A DNA stretch of 64,000 nucleotides from Crocinitomicaceae bacterium (GCA_016708105.1 JADJGJ010000002.1:248001-312000), one strand, 5' to 3'. Shown: positions 8,219-18,267, counted from the stretch's first letter. Notes: a model not told the origin generated them from the sequence alone. Made by a program: numbers and translations.

Positions 8219-10294
8219 ATGATAAAAAGATACCTTTTCTTTTTTTTTATTCTCATTGCTGCAATAAGAACGGGTAATTCATTGGCGCAAGAAAACGAAT
8301 ATGCACCTAGTGATTTTTATCTCATTGATACTCTCAACCTGAATTTAATTTCTAATGAAGAGCTCCACTATATAGATAGTTGTCTAACAATTTATCATGA
8401 ATCAACGTCTGATACAACCAAAATACTCGCTCTGTTTTCTATCGTTGACAACATTTGGAATGATAACGTGTGGCCATTATACAATCGCTACGTGATGGAT
8501 CGTATTTTAAATACCGTATCCTATTCTGCTAGTAAAGAAGAAAAAAAATTCATGCAAAAAAGTTTAGGCTCTGCTTTGAATAACGAAGGATTTTTTCAGC
8601 GTAGTCAGGGAAATTATCCAATGGCAATCCAGTATTACTTAGAGAGTCTTAAGATATTCGAATTAATTGAAGATCAGCAAAGCTTGACATTCTCTTACAA
8701 TAATCTTGGTGTACTCTATCAACAGCAATTTGATTATGATAAGGCACTTGAGTATCACAACAAATCACTTGAGCAAAGCAAAACTGTTGGTGATTCAGCT
8801 ATGATTGCATACAGCTTGAACAACATTGGTGTAGTTTGGCAGTTGAAAGATAGTTTAGTTTTTGCCTTGAATTATTTTCAGGCTGGGCTTGAATTGTATA
8901 CAAAGTTTAATAATGTCAGAGGTCAGGCTAACGGCCACTATAATATGGGGTTTGTTTATTTGCAATTAGACAGTTTAGCGGCCAGTGAAGTTCATTTTGA
9001 AAAAAGCTTAGACGGATTCGAATCTATAAGAGAGGAATATGGAATCAGTCTTGTTTGTTCTGGCTGGGGTGAACTTGATTTGAAGTTAGGCAGAATTGAA
9101 TCAGCAAAAATTAGAGGAGAATACGGATTACAGCTTGCTAAAAAATTGCATGATCCTGATCTAATGAAACGAAACGCAAATCTCCTTTACGAGGTTGCTG
9201 TAAAAAATGGTGACTGGAAACATGCGCTTGAGATGCGTAATCTTGAAGTTAGTATGATTGACAGCATTGAGAGTATGGATAATATTAGGGCAAATGCTAA
9301 AGCAGAAGCGGGGTATGCCTTTGAAAAGCAACAAGCTATTCGCGACACAGAACACAGAAAGGAAATGGAAAAACAGCAGTCACTTTCACTTGCAGAAAAA
9401 AAACGTCAGAATGTTATTATTACTGCAGTGAGTGTTGGATTGTTAATCGTCGTGATTTTCACTTATTTTCTGGTAAAGCGTTTCAGAATCACCCAAAGGC
9501 AAAAACAGATCATAGAAGAACAAAAATTTGTGGTAGAAGAAAAGAATAAAGAAATACTTGACAGTATCCATTATGCCAGAAGAATTCAAAATGCTATTCT
9601 GCCTTCAATGAATGCAATGCAGCTCGCTTTGAGAGATGGATTTGTATTATATAAACCAAAAGACGTGGTTGCAGGAGATTTTTTCTGGATGGAGAAAAGT
9701 GACACCAACGTGTACTTTGCCGCTGCGGATTGCACTGGTCACGGTGTGCCTGGCGCTATGGTGAGTGTGGTGTGCAGTCATGCCTTATCAAAAGCTTTGC
9801 TTGAAGAAAATGCAAAAACAACTGGTCAGCTTTTGGATAAAACCAGAGAGATTGTAATAGACCGGTTGGCAAAGAGTGGTGATGAAATGAAGGACGGAAT
9901 GGATATTTCTATTTGTGCCGTTGATTTTTCAAATTTGACCATGATGTGGTCAGGGGCTAATAACCCATTATGGATTGTACGTGATAAAAGGCTAATAGAA
10001 TATAAACCCGATAAACAACCAATCGGTTTGTATTCAAAAAAATCTTCGTTTCAAACACACTACATTGAGCTCTTCAAAGGTGATAAGCTTTACATTATGA
10101 CAGATGGATTTCAGGACCAGTTTGGTGGGCCTTCAGGTAAAAAATTTAAGTCTGCTCAGTTGAAAGATTGTCTACTCTCTTTGGAAGCTGAGAGTATGGA
10201 TCAGCAAAAAATTGTGCTAAATCAAACCTTCGAAAACTGGAAGGAAAATTCTGAACAAATTGACGATGTCTGTTTAATTGGAATCCGAATTTAA
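8219..10294 (+). CDS. TPR-containing membrane SpoIIE-family (PP2C) serine phosphatase
   Basis: Predicted sensor phosphatase: a secreted TPR sensor, one membrane segment and a cytoplasmic PP2C domain. Seen: signal peptide/anchor (MIKRYLFFFF..NSLAQ), TPR units around ALNNEGFFQRSQGNYPMAIQYY and SYNNLGVLYQQQFDYDKALEYH, a transmembrane helix near residue 410 (VIITAVSVGLLIVVIFTYFL), a coiled coil, and the SpoIIE domain with metal-binding motifs VVAGDFFWM, DCTGHGVPGAM, MTDGFQDQFGG and the terminal DDVCLIG. The ATG at 8219 is preferred to the in-frame GTG at 8180, which would overlap the upstream gene. Its last 4 bases overlap the convergent pyk. Probable role: partner-switching or stress signalling; the target is unknown. 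Confidence 0.88.
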   Translation: MIKRYLFFFFILIAAIRTGNSLAQENEYAPSDFYLIDTLNLNLISNEELHYIDSCLTIYHESTSDTTKILALFSIVDNIWNDNVWPLYNRYVMDRILNTVSYSASKEEKKFMQKSLGSALNNEGFFQRSQGNYPMAIQYYLESLKIFELIEDQQSLTFSYNNLGVLYQQQFDYDKALEYHNKSLEQSKTVGDSAMIAYSLNNIGVVWQLKDSLVFALNYFQAGLELYTKFNNVRGQANGHYNMGFVYLQLDSLAASEVHFEKSLDGFESIREEYGISLVCSGWGELDLKLGRIESAKIRGEYGLQLAKKLHDPDLMKRNANLLYEVAVKNGDWKHALEMRNLEVSMIDSIESMDNIRANAKAEAGYAFEKQQAIRDTEHRKEMEKQQSLSLAEKKRQNVIITAVSVGLLIVVIFTYFLVKRFRITQRQKQIIEEQKFVVEEKNKEILDSIHYARRIQNAILPSMNAMQLALRDGFVLYKPKDVVAGDFFWMEKSDTNVYFAAADCTGHGVPGAMVSVVCSHALSKALLEENAKTTGQLLDKTREIVIDRLAKSGDEMKDGMDISICAVDFSNLTMMWSGANNPLWIVRDKRLIEYKPDKQPIGLYSKKSSFQTHYIELFKGDKLYIMTDGFQDQFGGPSGKKFKSAQLKDCLLSLEAESMDQQKIVLNQTFENWKENSEQIDDVCLIGIRI

Positions 10295-11709
10295 ATCTGA
10301 CTCAACTTAACCATGTTTGATTTCCCTTTTTCCTCAACGGGAACAGAAGCAACATTAATCACATAATCACCGGTTTTTACCAAGTCTTTTGCTTTTAGAA
10401 AAAGTTGACAATCTAAAATGGTTTGATCTGTGCTTCCAATTTTATCATAGAAATATCCTTTGACTCCCCAAACTAAATTCAGCTGCGTAAGTATTCTGCG
10501 GTTTTCTGTAAAAACATAGATGTCTGATTTGGGCCGTTGTGATGAAATTTTATAAGCAGTGTAACCCGAGAATGTCATGGTAATAATAGCACTTGCTTCT
10601 ACGCGCTGAGCAAGGCGTGTTGCATTGAAGCAAATAGAGTCAGATATAAAACGATCTTCGCTGCGTTCAGGCAATTCTTCTTTGTGGTATATTTCATCGT
10701 GCGCTTCAATTTCTTTAACGATGCGAGTCATAGTTTTAATTACTTCTACCGGATATTTTCCAACTGATGTTTCACCTGATAACATAACAGCATCTGCGCC
10801 ATCAAGCACGGCGTTGGCAACATCATTTACTTCAGCTCGTGTGGGTGAAAAATTATGAATCATGCTTTCCATCATTTGTGTGGCAACAATGGTTGGTTTG
10901 CCATATCGTCTTGCTTTTCGAATGATCATTTTTTGAATGCCAGGTACTTTTTCTGCAGGTAGTTCAACACCCATGTCACCGCGCGCAATCATGATGGCAT
11001 CTGTGGTTTGTATGATAGCATCTATATCTTCAACGGCTTCAGGTTTTTCTATTTTGGCAATAATTTTTGTGTGCTTTTGTTTTTTAGTTATTAGTTTGCG
11101 TAAATCTTCAATATCTTTTGCTGAACGTACAAAAGATAATCCTATCCAATCTACATTGTGATCAAGGGCGAAATCTAAATCGCGCAAATCTTTCACGGTG
11201 AGACAAGGCAATGAAATTTTTGTGTTTGGTAAATTCACCCCTTTTTTTGAGCTTAATACTCCTCCGTTAATTACGCGGGTTGTTACTTCATCTTTACCGT
11301 TTGTTGCTGTTACTTCCAATTGAAGTTTGCCATCATCCATCAATACTCTATCACCAACGGCAACATCTTTTGGAAATTCTTTATATGTGAGATATACTCT
11401 ATCCTTGGTGCCAGTGCATGGCTCAGTACTAATGGTTAGTTGTGCCCCTTCAACCAGTTCAACCGCATTATTTTCAACATCGCCAATTCTGATTTTTGGT
11501 CCTTGCAAATCTGCCAATAGCGCTACGTCAACATCTAATTCTGAGTTAATGTCACGCACCATATTTATCGTGTTGAGATGATTCTCATGCTGACCATGTG
11601 AAAAATTTAGACGACAAACATTGGTTCCATGGATGATCATTTCTTTCAAAATTTCTTTTGATTCTGTTGATGCAGGCCCCATGGTGGCAACTATTTTTGT
11701 TTTTTTCAT
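10291..11709 (-). CDS. pyk: Pyruvate kinase
   Basis: Converts phosphoenolpyruvate and ADP to pyruvate and ATP, the last step of glycolysis. Seen: N-terminal KTKIVATMGPASTES, substrate/K+ region CRLNFSHGQHENH, the catalytic motif IAKIEKPEAVEDID, the metal/phosphate motif MIARGDMGVELPAEKVP, VATQMMESMI and MLSGETSVGKYPVE, followed by the C-terminal allosteric domain. 472 residues, standard length. It lies 106 bases downstream of the IPExxxVDY gene in the same orientation and may be transcribed with it. An imperfect hairpin (CCAATGT..ACATTGG, 11786-11808) sits in the gap between them. Confidence 0.97.
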   Translation of the reverse strand: MKKTKIVATMGPASTESKEILKEMIIHGTNVCRLNFSHGQHENHLNTINMVRDINSELDVDVALLADLQGPKIRIGDVENNAVELVEGAQLTISTEPCTGTKDRVYLTYKEFPKDVAVGDRVLMDDGKLQLEVTATNGKDEVTTRVINGGVLSSKKGVNLPNTKISLPCLTVKDLRDLDFALDHNVDWIGLSFVRSAKDIEDLRKLITKKQKHTKIIAKIEKPEAVEDIDAIIQTTDAIMIARGDMGVELPAEKVPGIQKMIIRKARRYGKPTIVATQMMESMIHNFSPTRAEVNDVANAVLDGADAVMLSGETSVGKYPVEVIKTMTRIVKEIEAHDEIYHKEELPERSEDRFISDSICFNATRLAQRVEASAIITMTFSGYTAYKISSQRPKSDIYVFTENRRILTQLNLVWGVKGYFYDKIGSTDQTILDCQLFLKAKDLVKTGDYVINVASVPVEEKGKSNMVKLSQI

Positions 11710-11815
11710 GCTGTTTTATTTTCTTTTACTGATATTCAGTTTAATTATCAGAGCTGTTTACATTTCTTTGACAATGTTAGGCATTCCAATGTAGATGTCA
11801 GACATTGGTGTTTTA

Positions 11816-12229
11816 CTAAAACATAAAATTTTCTTTTGACTTCAGTTCAAATGGATCAATATCAATAACAACAGAAAACTGATCAACTTGTTTTAACTTA
11901 TCGCTTAATTCGGCTGAATCTAACTGGACATTATTTTTAATTAAAATGAAATAATCAATTTGGTTCATCTCAGGGACAAGGTGTGTAAAGGCTGAAGATA
12001 AATTTTTGATCAGATAAAATTCTGTGCCATCTTCATGAGTGAATTGATAAAAGGAATGACTGCTTTCTTTTTCTTTTTTATTTATGGTGGAAAAATCTTG
12101 CTTTTTTTCCAGATTAATACCTAGAAAATTATTCAATATCCAGCAAAGCCGGTAATCAGCTACCGGAGAACAAATACCAATGAGTTCAAAATCCGGCTCA
12201 TTCTCAAAATCTAATTTGTACTTTGGCAT
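11816..12229 (-). CDS. IPExxxVDY family protein
   Basis: Small cytoplasmic protein of unknown function restricted largely to Bacteroidota. Seen: the family signature in the form VPEMNQIDY (residues 85-93), a conserved N-terminal part with DFELIGICSPVADYRLCWILNN, and no signal peptide or membrane segment. 137 residues is normal for the family. It lies directly upstream of pyk, an arrangement I believe recurs in relatives, which hints at a link to central metabolism, but no activity is established. Confidence 0.85.
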   Translation of the reverse strand: MPKYKLDFENEPDFELIGICSPVADYRLCWILNNFLGINLEKKQDFSTINKKEKESSHSFYQFTHEDGTEFYLIKNLSSAFTHLVPEMNQIDYFILIKNNVQLDSAELSDKLKQVDQFSVVIDIDPFELKSKENFMF

Positions 12230-12313
12230 AACCTAATAACGAATGTAAGGTTTTTTAATTTTTTTGTTGCAGGTAATCAGTCGCTCTCAACAAAGATTGA
12301 AGTAAATTTGAAC

Positions 12314-13093
12314 ATGCAATTGGATATAAGTTCAAAACATTACATTGATACATCTCAAGGTATTGATATTTCTATTCCTTTAAAAAGCGGTGAAAATACT
12401 GTACGAGCATGGTATTGTGATGAGGTGAAAATTGAAGCGGTAAAAGCAAATGGCTTTATTGGAGATGTAAATGAGGGGGGTAGCGTAAACTTTAGAAATG
12501 TTGCTTTTAATCCGCATGGGAATGGAACGCATACTGAATGTGTTGGTCATATTTCAAAAGAATTTGTTTCTCTGAATGATGGTTTGAAAGAATTTCATTT
12601 TAACGCTTTGCTAATTTCTGTAAAACCTGATTTAGTTTCGATTGGTAAAGATGAGTTTGATCAAGTTATAACCCGTCAGATGATTGAAACGGCCTATAAT
12701 AATTTGTTGCCTCAAGTTTCTGATACGCTATCGGCGCTAATTGTGCGCACTTTGCCCAACGATGAGAATAAATGTCAGAAAGATTATTCAAATTCTAATC
12801 CAACTTATTTTACTGCTGACGCGATGAGCCTTGTTGTGGAGCTTGGCATTAGGCATTTCATTACTGATCTTCCTTCTGTTGATCGTGAAGAAGATGAGGG
12901 AAAACTAGTGGCTCATCATATTTTTTGGAATTATCCGGCTCAAAAATTCAGCAAGAATACAATTACTGAACTGGCTTTTATCCCAAATTCTGTTATAGAT
13001 GGCTGGTATCTCTTAAATCTCCAAATCACTAGTCTGGTCAATGATGCGTCACCATCTAAACCTGTGCTCTATAAACCCATTACAAAAAAATAA
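12314..13093 (+). CDS. Cyclase family protein (kynurenine formamidase-like metal-dependent hydrolase)
   Basis: Member of the cyclase/arylformamidase-like fold. Seen: N-terminal IDISIPLKSG segment, a metal-binding-type stretch PHGNGTHTECVGH around residues 74-86, and a C-terminal FIPNSVIDGWYLLNLQI strand pair. The family motif is usually HxGTHxDxPxH. Here the first His is one residue further away and Asp and Pro are replaced (Glu, Val-Gly), so the activity may differ from formamidase. 260 residues from the ATG at 12314; a TTG two codons upstream is an alternative start. It diverges from the IPExxxVDY gene. The substrate is unknown. Confidence 0.75.
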   Translation: MQLDISSKHYIDTSQGIDISIPLKSGENTVRAWYCDEVKIEAVKANGFIGDVNEGGSVNFRNVAFNPHGNGTHTECVGHISKEFVSLNDGLKEFHFNALLISVKPDLVSIGKDEFDQVITRQMIETAYNNLLPQVSDTLSALIVRTLPNDENKCQKDYSNSNPTYFTADAMSLVVELGIRHFITDLPSVDREEDEGKLVAHHIFWNYPAQKFSKNTITELAFIPNSVIDGWYLLNLQITSLVNDASPSKPVLYKPITKK

Positions 13094-13103
13094 TCAGAAA
13101 AAA

Positions 13104-13135
13104 TTGGAGCAAAGCACCTAAAATGAGTATATTTG
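13104..13135 (+). promoter_or_regulatory. Promoter for rimP-nusA-infB
   Basis: TTG at 13104-13106, a 21-base spacer and TATATTTG at 13128-13135 match the Bacteroidota promoter form. Transcription would start near 13142, so the hairpin at 13164-13188 would lie in the leader. Confidence 0.55.
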
Positions 13136-13163
13136 CACCGTTGATTTATTAAAAACAAGGAAT

Positions 13164-13188
13164 GAGGGGACGAAAGTCCCCTCTTTTT
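13164..13188 (+). promoter_or_regulatory. Leader hairpin or attenuator just before rimP
   Basis: Perfect 8-bp stem GAGGGGAC / GTCCCCTC closed by a GAAA tetraloop and followed by five T residues. It has the form of an intrinsic terminator but ends only 7 bases before the rimP ATG and lies downstream of the predicted promoter. It could terminate read-through from the cyclase gene or attenuate the rimP-nusA-infB operon. The second reading is inference. Confidence 0.7.
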
Positions 13189-13195
13189 ATAAGCA

Positions 13196-13669
13196 ATGAT
13201 TTCAAGGGAAAAAATTATCCAGCTGATTGAAGAGCGGATTGCAGAGCATGACCAGACACTGTATCTGGTAAACCTGAAAATTAATCCCGGTAATATCATT
13301 CAGGTTGAAATTGATAAAGAAAACGGATATGTTTCTATTGATGATTGCGTTGCAGTGAGCAGAAACATAGAACACAACCTTGACCGTGATGCAGAAGATT
13401 TTGAATTAGAAGTTTCCTCTGCCGGACTTGACCAGCCATTGAGAATGTACAAACAATACATTAAAAATATTGGCCAAAAAGTAAAGATTAAATTACCTGA
13501 AAAAGGCAGTGTTGAGGGTGAAATAAAATCAGCTGATCAAAATGGTTTTGTGATTGAAACCAAAGAGAAAAAAACGGTTGAAGGACGAAGAAAAAAAGAA
13601 TGGGTGGTGAATGTGATTCCGCTCCGTTATGATGAAATAAAAGAAACAAAACTTATTCTCTCTTTTTAA
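13196..13669 (+). CDS. rimP: Ribosome maturation factor RimP
   Basis: Cytoplasmic factor needed for late assembly of the 30S ribosomal subunit. Seen: two-domain layout with the N-terminal alpha/beta domain containing VEIDKENGYVSIDDCVAVSR, the motif FELEVSSAGLDQPL near residue 76, and a C-terminal Sm-like barrel. 157 residues, normal length. It opens the conserved rimP-nusA-infB operon: nusA follows 15 bases after the stop. Confidence 0.95.
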   Translation: MISREKIIQLIEERIAEHDQTLYLVNLKINPGNIIQVEIDKENGYVSIDDCVAVSRNIEHNLDRDAEDFELEVSSAGLDQPLRMYKQYIKNIGQKVKIKLPEKGSVEGEIKSADQNGFVIETKEKKTVEGRRKKEWVVNVIPLRYDEIKETKLILSF

Positions 13670-13684
13670 AATGTGTAATAGATT

Positions 13685-14923
13685 ATGAATGCGCTGGAGT
13701 TAATTGAATCGTTCTCAGAATTTAAAGAATTCAAGAATATTGACCGTGAAACCATGATGAACATCTTGCAGGATGTATTTAGGTCCATGCTCAAAAAAAA
13801 ATATGGTAATGATGAACATATTGACGTAATCATTAACCCTGATAAAGGTGACCTTGAAATCTGGATCAATCGTGAAATTGTGCCTGATGGTGAAGTTGAA
13901 GATGAAAATCTTGAAATTGCGCTTTCTGAGGCTGTAAAAATTGAACCTGATTTTGAAGTAGGTGAAGAGGTGGCTGAAGAAATTAAAATTGGTGATTTCG
14001 GACGCCGTAATGTATTGTCTCTGCGTCAAAATCTGATCTCTCGTATCCTTGAACTTGAAAAAGATCATATCTACAAAAAATATCGTGAACGCATTGGTGA
14101 AATTGTTACGGGTGAAGTTTATCAGGTTTGGAAACGTGAAATTCTTGTTTTAGATGATGAAGGAAATGAACTTATTTTGCCTAAGTCTGAACAAATTCCA
14201 TCTGATTATTTCAAAAAAGGTGAATCTGTACGTGCCGTTGTTGCTCGGGTAGATTTAAGAAATAATACACCAGTTATTGTACTTTCTCGCACCGCACCTG
14301 AGTTCCTTGAAAGACTTTTTGAACTGGAGGTACCAGAGGTATTTGATGGTTTGATTACAATTAAAAAAATTGTGCGTGAACCAGGTGAACGTGCTAAAGT
14401 TGCAGTTGAATCTTATGATGATCGCATTGATCCGGTTGGTGCTTGCGTGGGAATGAAAGGTGCCCGCATTCATGGTATTGTGCGTGAATTAAAAAATGAA
14501 AATATTGACGTAATCAATTACACAAACAATGATAAGTTGTTTATTCAGCGCGCTCTTTCTCCGGCAAAAATCACCTCCATTGAATTGAATGAAGAAACCG
14601 GAAGAGCTGAAGTATATCTTAAACCTGATCAGGTTTCTCTGGCAATTGGTAAAGGCGGACACAACATTAAATTGGCCGGTAAATTATCTGGCTATGAAAT
14701 TGATGTTTATCGTGAAGGTGCTGAAGATATTGAAGATGTTGACTTAGATGAATTTGTTGATGAAATTGAAGGTTGGATTATTGATGAATTAAAATCAATA
14801 GGTCTTGACACAGCTAAATCAGTTCTTGAATTAAATAAAGAAGAATTACTTAAAAGAACTGATCTTGAAGAAGAAACAATTGATGATGTACTTGGAATTT
14901 TAAAAGCAGAATTTGAAGAATAA
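13685..14923 (+). CDS. nusA: Transcription termination/antitermination factor NusA
   Basis: Binds RNA polymerase and nascent RNA and modulates pausing, termination and antitermination. Seen: N-terminal RNA-polymerase-binding domain, an S1 domain beginning near GEIVTGEVYQVWKREI (residue about 138), KH1 with DPVGACVGMKGARIHGIV, KH2 with IGKGGHNIKLAGKLSGYEI, and an acidic C-terminal helix-hairpin-helix tail. 412 residues, the short Bacteroidota form without the duplicated acidic repeats of enterobacteria. Second gene of the operon; infB begins 44 bases later. Confidence 0.96.
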   Translation: MNALELIESFSEFKEFKNIDRETMMNILQDVFRSMLKKKYGNDEHIDVIINPDKGDLEIWINREIVPDGEVEDENLEIALSEAVKIEPDFEVGEEVAEEIKIGDFGRRNVLSLRQNLISRILELEKDHIYKKYRERIGEIVTGEVYQVWKREILVLDDEGNELILPKSEQIPSDYFKKGESVRAVVARVDLRNNTPVIVLSRTAPEFLERLFELEVPEVFDGLITIKKIVREPGERAKVAVESYDDRIDPVGACVGMKGARIHGIVRELKNENIDVINYTNNDKLFIQRALSPAKITSIELNEETGRAEVYLKPDQVSLAIGKGGHNIKLAGKLSGYEIDVYREGAEDIEDVDLDEFVDEIEGWIIDELKSIGLDTAKSVLELNKEELLKRTDLEEETIDDVLGILKAEFEE

Positions 14924-14967
14924 TATCAAGCTCAGATTAAATATTGAATAAGAAAGAAAATTAAAGA

Positions 14968-17664
14968 ATGTCAGCAAAAAGGTTAAATAAGGTTGCCAAA
15001 GAATACAATATCAGTATTACTACCATCATTGATTTTTTGGGTACAAAAGGCGTGAAGCTTGATTCAAACCCAAACACAAAGGTAGAGGAGGATATTCTGC
15101 AGATACTTGAACAAGAATTTGCGGATGATAAAAAAGCTGCCAAACAAGCTTCTGAAAGTGTCGTGCTTTCCAAAGAAAAAAGAGAATCACTTTCACTGCG
15201 TGACATAAAAAAAGATAAAAAAGAGGAGGAAGAAGAAGAGGAAGAGGAGCAACCAAAACCACGAAAAGCTCGAACCGTTGTTGAAAAGAAAGAGCCAGTT
15301 GAGGTAGTTGAAGAACCGGTCAAATTAGAAGAAAAAGTTATTGAAGAAGAACCGGTTGAAAAACCAAAAGTGGCTGTTGTTGGCAAAATTGATTTGGATG
15401 CATTGAATCAGAAAACGCGTCCAACAAAAAAGAAAAAAGAACCTGAACCTGAACCTGAACCAAAGAAAGTGGTTGAGGAAAAAGTTGAACCAAAAGTAGA
15501 AGTTAAGCCTGTTGAACCGGTTAAAGTAAATACGCCTGAACCAATTGAAACTATAAAGGCTAAAACTGAAAAACTAACCGGACCTGTGGTGATTGGTAAA
15601 ATTGTATTACCTGTTGCAAAAGAAAAAGCTTCGGACCATGATTATGCTGACCGCAAAAAACGCAAGCGAATCAAAAAGGTAAATATTGAGAAACAGGCAG
15701 CAGAAGCAGGTTCTAAAAAACCAGGTCAGAAAGGAAAACCAAAACAAGAAAAACCTCAGGTAACTGACGAAGAAATCCAAAAAGAAATTAAAGAAACTCT
15801 TGCGCGCCTGCAAGGTGGAGGAACCAAAAGTAAAGGTTCAAAAATCCGCCGTGAAAAGAGAGAACTTTTTGCACAAAAAAGAGAAGCAGAACTTGAACGT
15901 GAAGAACAAGAAAAAGGCATACTTAAATTAACTGAATTTGTAACCGTTTCTGAGTTAGCTTCCATGATGGATGTTTCAGTAAATGAAGTAATCAGTGCCT
16001 GTATGTCACTTGGAATTTTTGCTTCTATCAACCAGCGCCTTGATGCTGAAACCATCCAAATTGTCGCAGCTGAGTACGGATTTGAAACGCAGTTTATCAG
16101 CGCTGAGGTTCAAGAGGCAATTAAAGAAGATGTTGACAAGCCCGAAGAATTGAAGCCGCGTCCGCCTATTGTGACTGTTATGGGACACGTAGATCATGGT
16201 AAAACTTCGTTATTGGATTATATCCGAAATACAAACGTAATTAGCGGTGAAGCAGGTGGTATTACCCAGCACATTGGTGCATACAGCGTTGTAACAAGCA
16301 GTGGTAGACACATTACATTTTTAGATACTCCCGGTCACGAGGCATTTACTGCTATGCGTGCTCGTGGTGCTCAAGTCACAGATATTGCAATTATTATTAT
16401 TGCTGCTGATGACCAAGTGATGCCGCAAACAAAAGAGGCTATTTCACATGCTCAGGCAGCTGGAGTTCCAATGGTATTTGCAATTAACAAAATTGATAAA
16501 CCTGGAGCTGATTCTGAAAAAATTAAACAGCAGCTTTCTCAGATGAATATTCTCGTTGAGGATTGGGGTGGAAAATTCCAGTCTCAAGAGGTTTCTGCAA
16601 AAAAAGGATTGCATGTAGACGAATTGCTTGAGAAAGTTTTACTTGAAGCTGATTTACTTGACCTCAAAGCAAATCCTGAAAAAAATGCAGTAGGTACGGT
16701 GGTTGAAGCAACGCTAGATAAAGGTCGGGGTTATGTAACTACCTTATTGGTGGCTGCAGGTACTTTGAGAATTGGTGATTTTATTGTTGCCGGTCAACAC
16801 TACGGTAAAGTGAAGGCAATGCACAATGAGCGTGGTCAAGTGGTTAAAGAGGCAGGCCCATCTACTCCGGTTTCTATTCTTGGATTTACCGGTGCGCCTA
16901 GCGCTGGGGATAAATTTAATGTCTTGAGTGATGAACGTGAAGCAAAACAAATTGCAACTAAACGTGAACAACTGCACCGTGAACAAGGATTGCGTACTCA
17001 AAAACACATTACTTTGGATGAAATTGGAAGACGAATCGCTATTGGTGACTTCCAAGAACTCAACATCATTGTAAAAGGTGACGTGGACGGTTCTATTGAG
17101 GCATTGTCTGATGCATTGTTGAAATTGTCTACTCCAAAAATTCAAATTAATATTATTCATAAAGGGGTAGGTGCAATTTCTGAAACGGATGTTACGCTTG
17201 CCTCTGCTTCTAATGCAATTATCGTTGGTTTCCAAGTCAGACCTTCGGCGTCGGCACGTAAACTTGCAGAAAAAGAAGAAATCGATGTAAGACTTTATTC
17301 TGTCATCTATCAGGCTATTGATGAGGTAAAAACGGCCATGGAAGGCATGCTTGCTCCTGAGTTTAAAGAAGAAATTGTGGGTACAGCTGAAATTCGTGAA
17401 ACATTCAATATCTCCAAAGTGGGTACCATCGCGGGATGTTTTGTCACAGAGGGTAAAATTATCCGCAATAACGAAATCAGACTCATTCGTGATGGAATTG
17501 TAATTCACACCGGAAAACTTGATTCTCTAAAACGCTTCAAGGACGATGTAAAAGAAGTGAAGCACGGTTATGAGTGTGGCTTGAGTCTCGAGAAATTCAA
17601 TGATCTTGCAGTAGGCGACATCATAGAATCATACCAAATGGTTGAGGTAAAATCTAAATTGTAA
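14968..17664 (+). CDS. infB: Translation initiation factor IF-2
   Basis: GTPase that positions initiator fMet-tRNA on the 30S subunit and promotes subunit joining. Seen: IF2_N domain ([21 protein letters not shown]), a long highly charged linker rich in Glu, Lys and Pro (including a short EPEPEPEP run near 15443), a second IF2_N-like domain near residue 315, then the G domain with GHVDHGKTS (about 405), [17 protein letters not shown] and SAKKG, and the C-terminal domains II-IV. 898 residues. Last gene of rimP-nusA-infB; it converges on the SPOR gene. Confidence 0.97.
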   Translation: MSAKRLNKVAKEYNISITTIIDFLGTKGVKLDSNPNTKVEEDILQILEQEFADDKKAAKQASESVVLSKEKRESLSLRDIKKDKKEEEEEEEEEQPKPRKARTVVEKKEPVEVVEEPVKLEEKVIEEEPVEKPKVAVVGKIDLDALNQKTRPTKKKKEPEPEPEPKKVVEEKVEPKVEVKPVEPVKVNTPEPIETIKAKTEKLTGPVVIGKIVLPVAKEKASDHDYADRKKRKRIKKVNIEKQAAEAGSKKPGQKGKPKQEKPQVTDEEIQKEIKETLARLQGGGTKSKGSKIRREKRELFAQKREAELEREEQEKGILKLTEFVTVSELASMMDVSVNEVISACMSLGIFASINQRLDAETIQIVAAEYGFETQFISAEVQEAIKEDVDKPEELKPRPPIVTVMGHVDHGKTSLLDYIRNTNVISGEAGGITQHIGAYSVVTSSGRHITFLDTPGHEAFTAMRARGAQVTDIAIIIIAADDQVMPQTKEAISHAQAAGVPMVFAINKIDKPGADSEKIKQQLSQMNILVEDWGGKFQSQEVSAKKGLHVDELLEKVLLEADLLDLKANPEKNAVGTVVEATLDKGRGYVTTLLVAAGTLRIGDFIVAGQHYGKVKAMHNERGQVVKEAGPSTPVSILGFTGAPSAGDKFNVLSDEREAKQIATKREQLHREQGLRTQKHITLDEIGRRIAIGDFQELNIIVKGDVDGSIEALSDALLKLSTPKIQINIIHKGVGAISETDVTLASASNAIIVGFQVRPSASARKLAEKEEIDVRLYSVIYQAIDEVKTAMEGMLAPEFKEEIVGTAEIRETFNISKVGTIAGCFVTEGKIIRNNEIRLIRDGIVIHTGKLDSLKRFKDDVKEVKHGYECGLSLEKFNDLAVGDIIESYQMVEVKSKL

Positions 17665-17716
17665 GTTTACTGCCTAATTGATTGAATAGTTGCTCGGATA
17701 TTTTTGAATAAGTAAC

Positions 17717-18214
17717 TCAATTATTTCCTGCGCCGGTTTCCGTATTCAGATTAGGTAACTGAATTTTATCAGCAACCACAAGTGCTGTTGGAAAAAGTGG
17801 AAGTAGTTCTTGTTTTAATTTTTCTGCCTCAAGCTCTGTTCTAAAATTGCCAACTCTAACCCTATAATTTGGAGCAAGATAGTCTACGTAAGCTTTATAG
17901 TCAGGATACATGGTTAGAAAATAAGCCTTCTGCTGCTCTGCAACTGTTTTAGACATGTCAAAAAATATCAGCACCCGATAACCATCTATCTTAACTCCTT
18001 CAATGCTTTCTTCCCCGCTTCTTACAAATGCTTCAATTTTAGTAATTCGGTCATCTTTATGGATCGTAACTGTGCCAGGTTTGGAATTAAAACTCAGTTT
18101 ATTTGCAACCACAGGAATGCTATCCTGAGGGCTGTTAAATCCTAGGCTTGTGTCCTGTGAAAAACTGATATGAGTTAGACAAAGAAAAAGAAAACAAGTG
18201 ATCCCTTTTTTCAT
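17717..18214 (-). CDS. Secreted SPOR-domain protein
   Basis: Exported protein with a C-terminal SPOR (peptidoglycan-binding) domain. Seen: signal peptide MKKGITCFLFLCLTHISFSQ, a short linker, and a SPOR fold spanning about residues 78-155 (YRVLIFFDMSK, AYFLTMYPDYKAYVDY, YRVRVGNFRTELEAEKL). SPOR domains bind glycan strands lacking stem peptides, often at division sites. 165 residues. Single gene between convergent infB and divergent actA; no enzymatic domain. Confidence 0.85.
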   Translation of the reverse strand: MKKGITCFLFLCLTHISFSQDTSLGFNSPQDSIPVVANKLSFNSKPGTVTIHKDDRITKIEAFVRSGEESIEGVKIDGYRVLIFFDMSKTVAEQQKAYFLTMYPDYKAYVDYLAPNYRVRVGNFRTELEAEKLKQELLPLFPTALVVADKIQLPNLNTETGAGNN

Positions 18215-18267
18215 GGTTGTTTTATTTGTTTAGTATTAGGTGAAAATCTATAAACATTTTTCAAGGT

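Noticed and set aside
11786..11808. Hairpin between the IPExxxVDY gene and pyk as a terminator
   Set aside because: A 7-bp stem with a 9-base loop but no T-run on the relevant strand; it was left as a remark in the pyk entry.
12303..12310. TAAATTTG as a promoter for the cyclase gene
   Set aside because: It nearly touches the start codon, so the predicted transcript start would fall inside the gene, and no TTG is found at the right spacing.
16744..17508. 254-codon minus-strand open frame within infB
   Set aside because: It lies wholly inside a well-supported infB and its translation has the Phe/Ser/Asn-rich composition of an antisense shadow.
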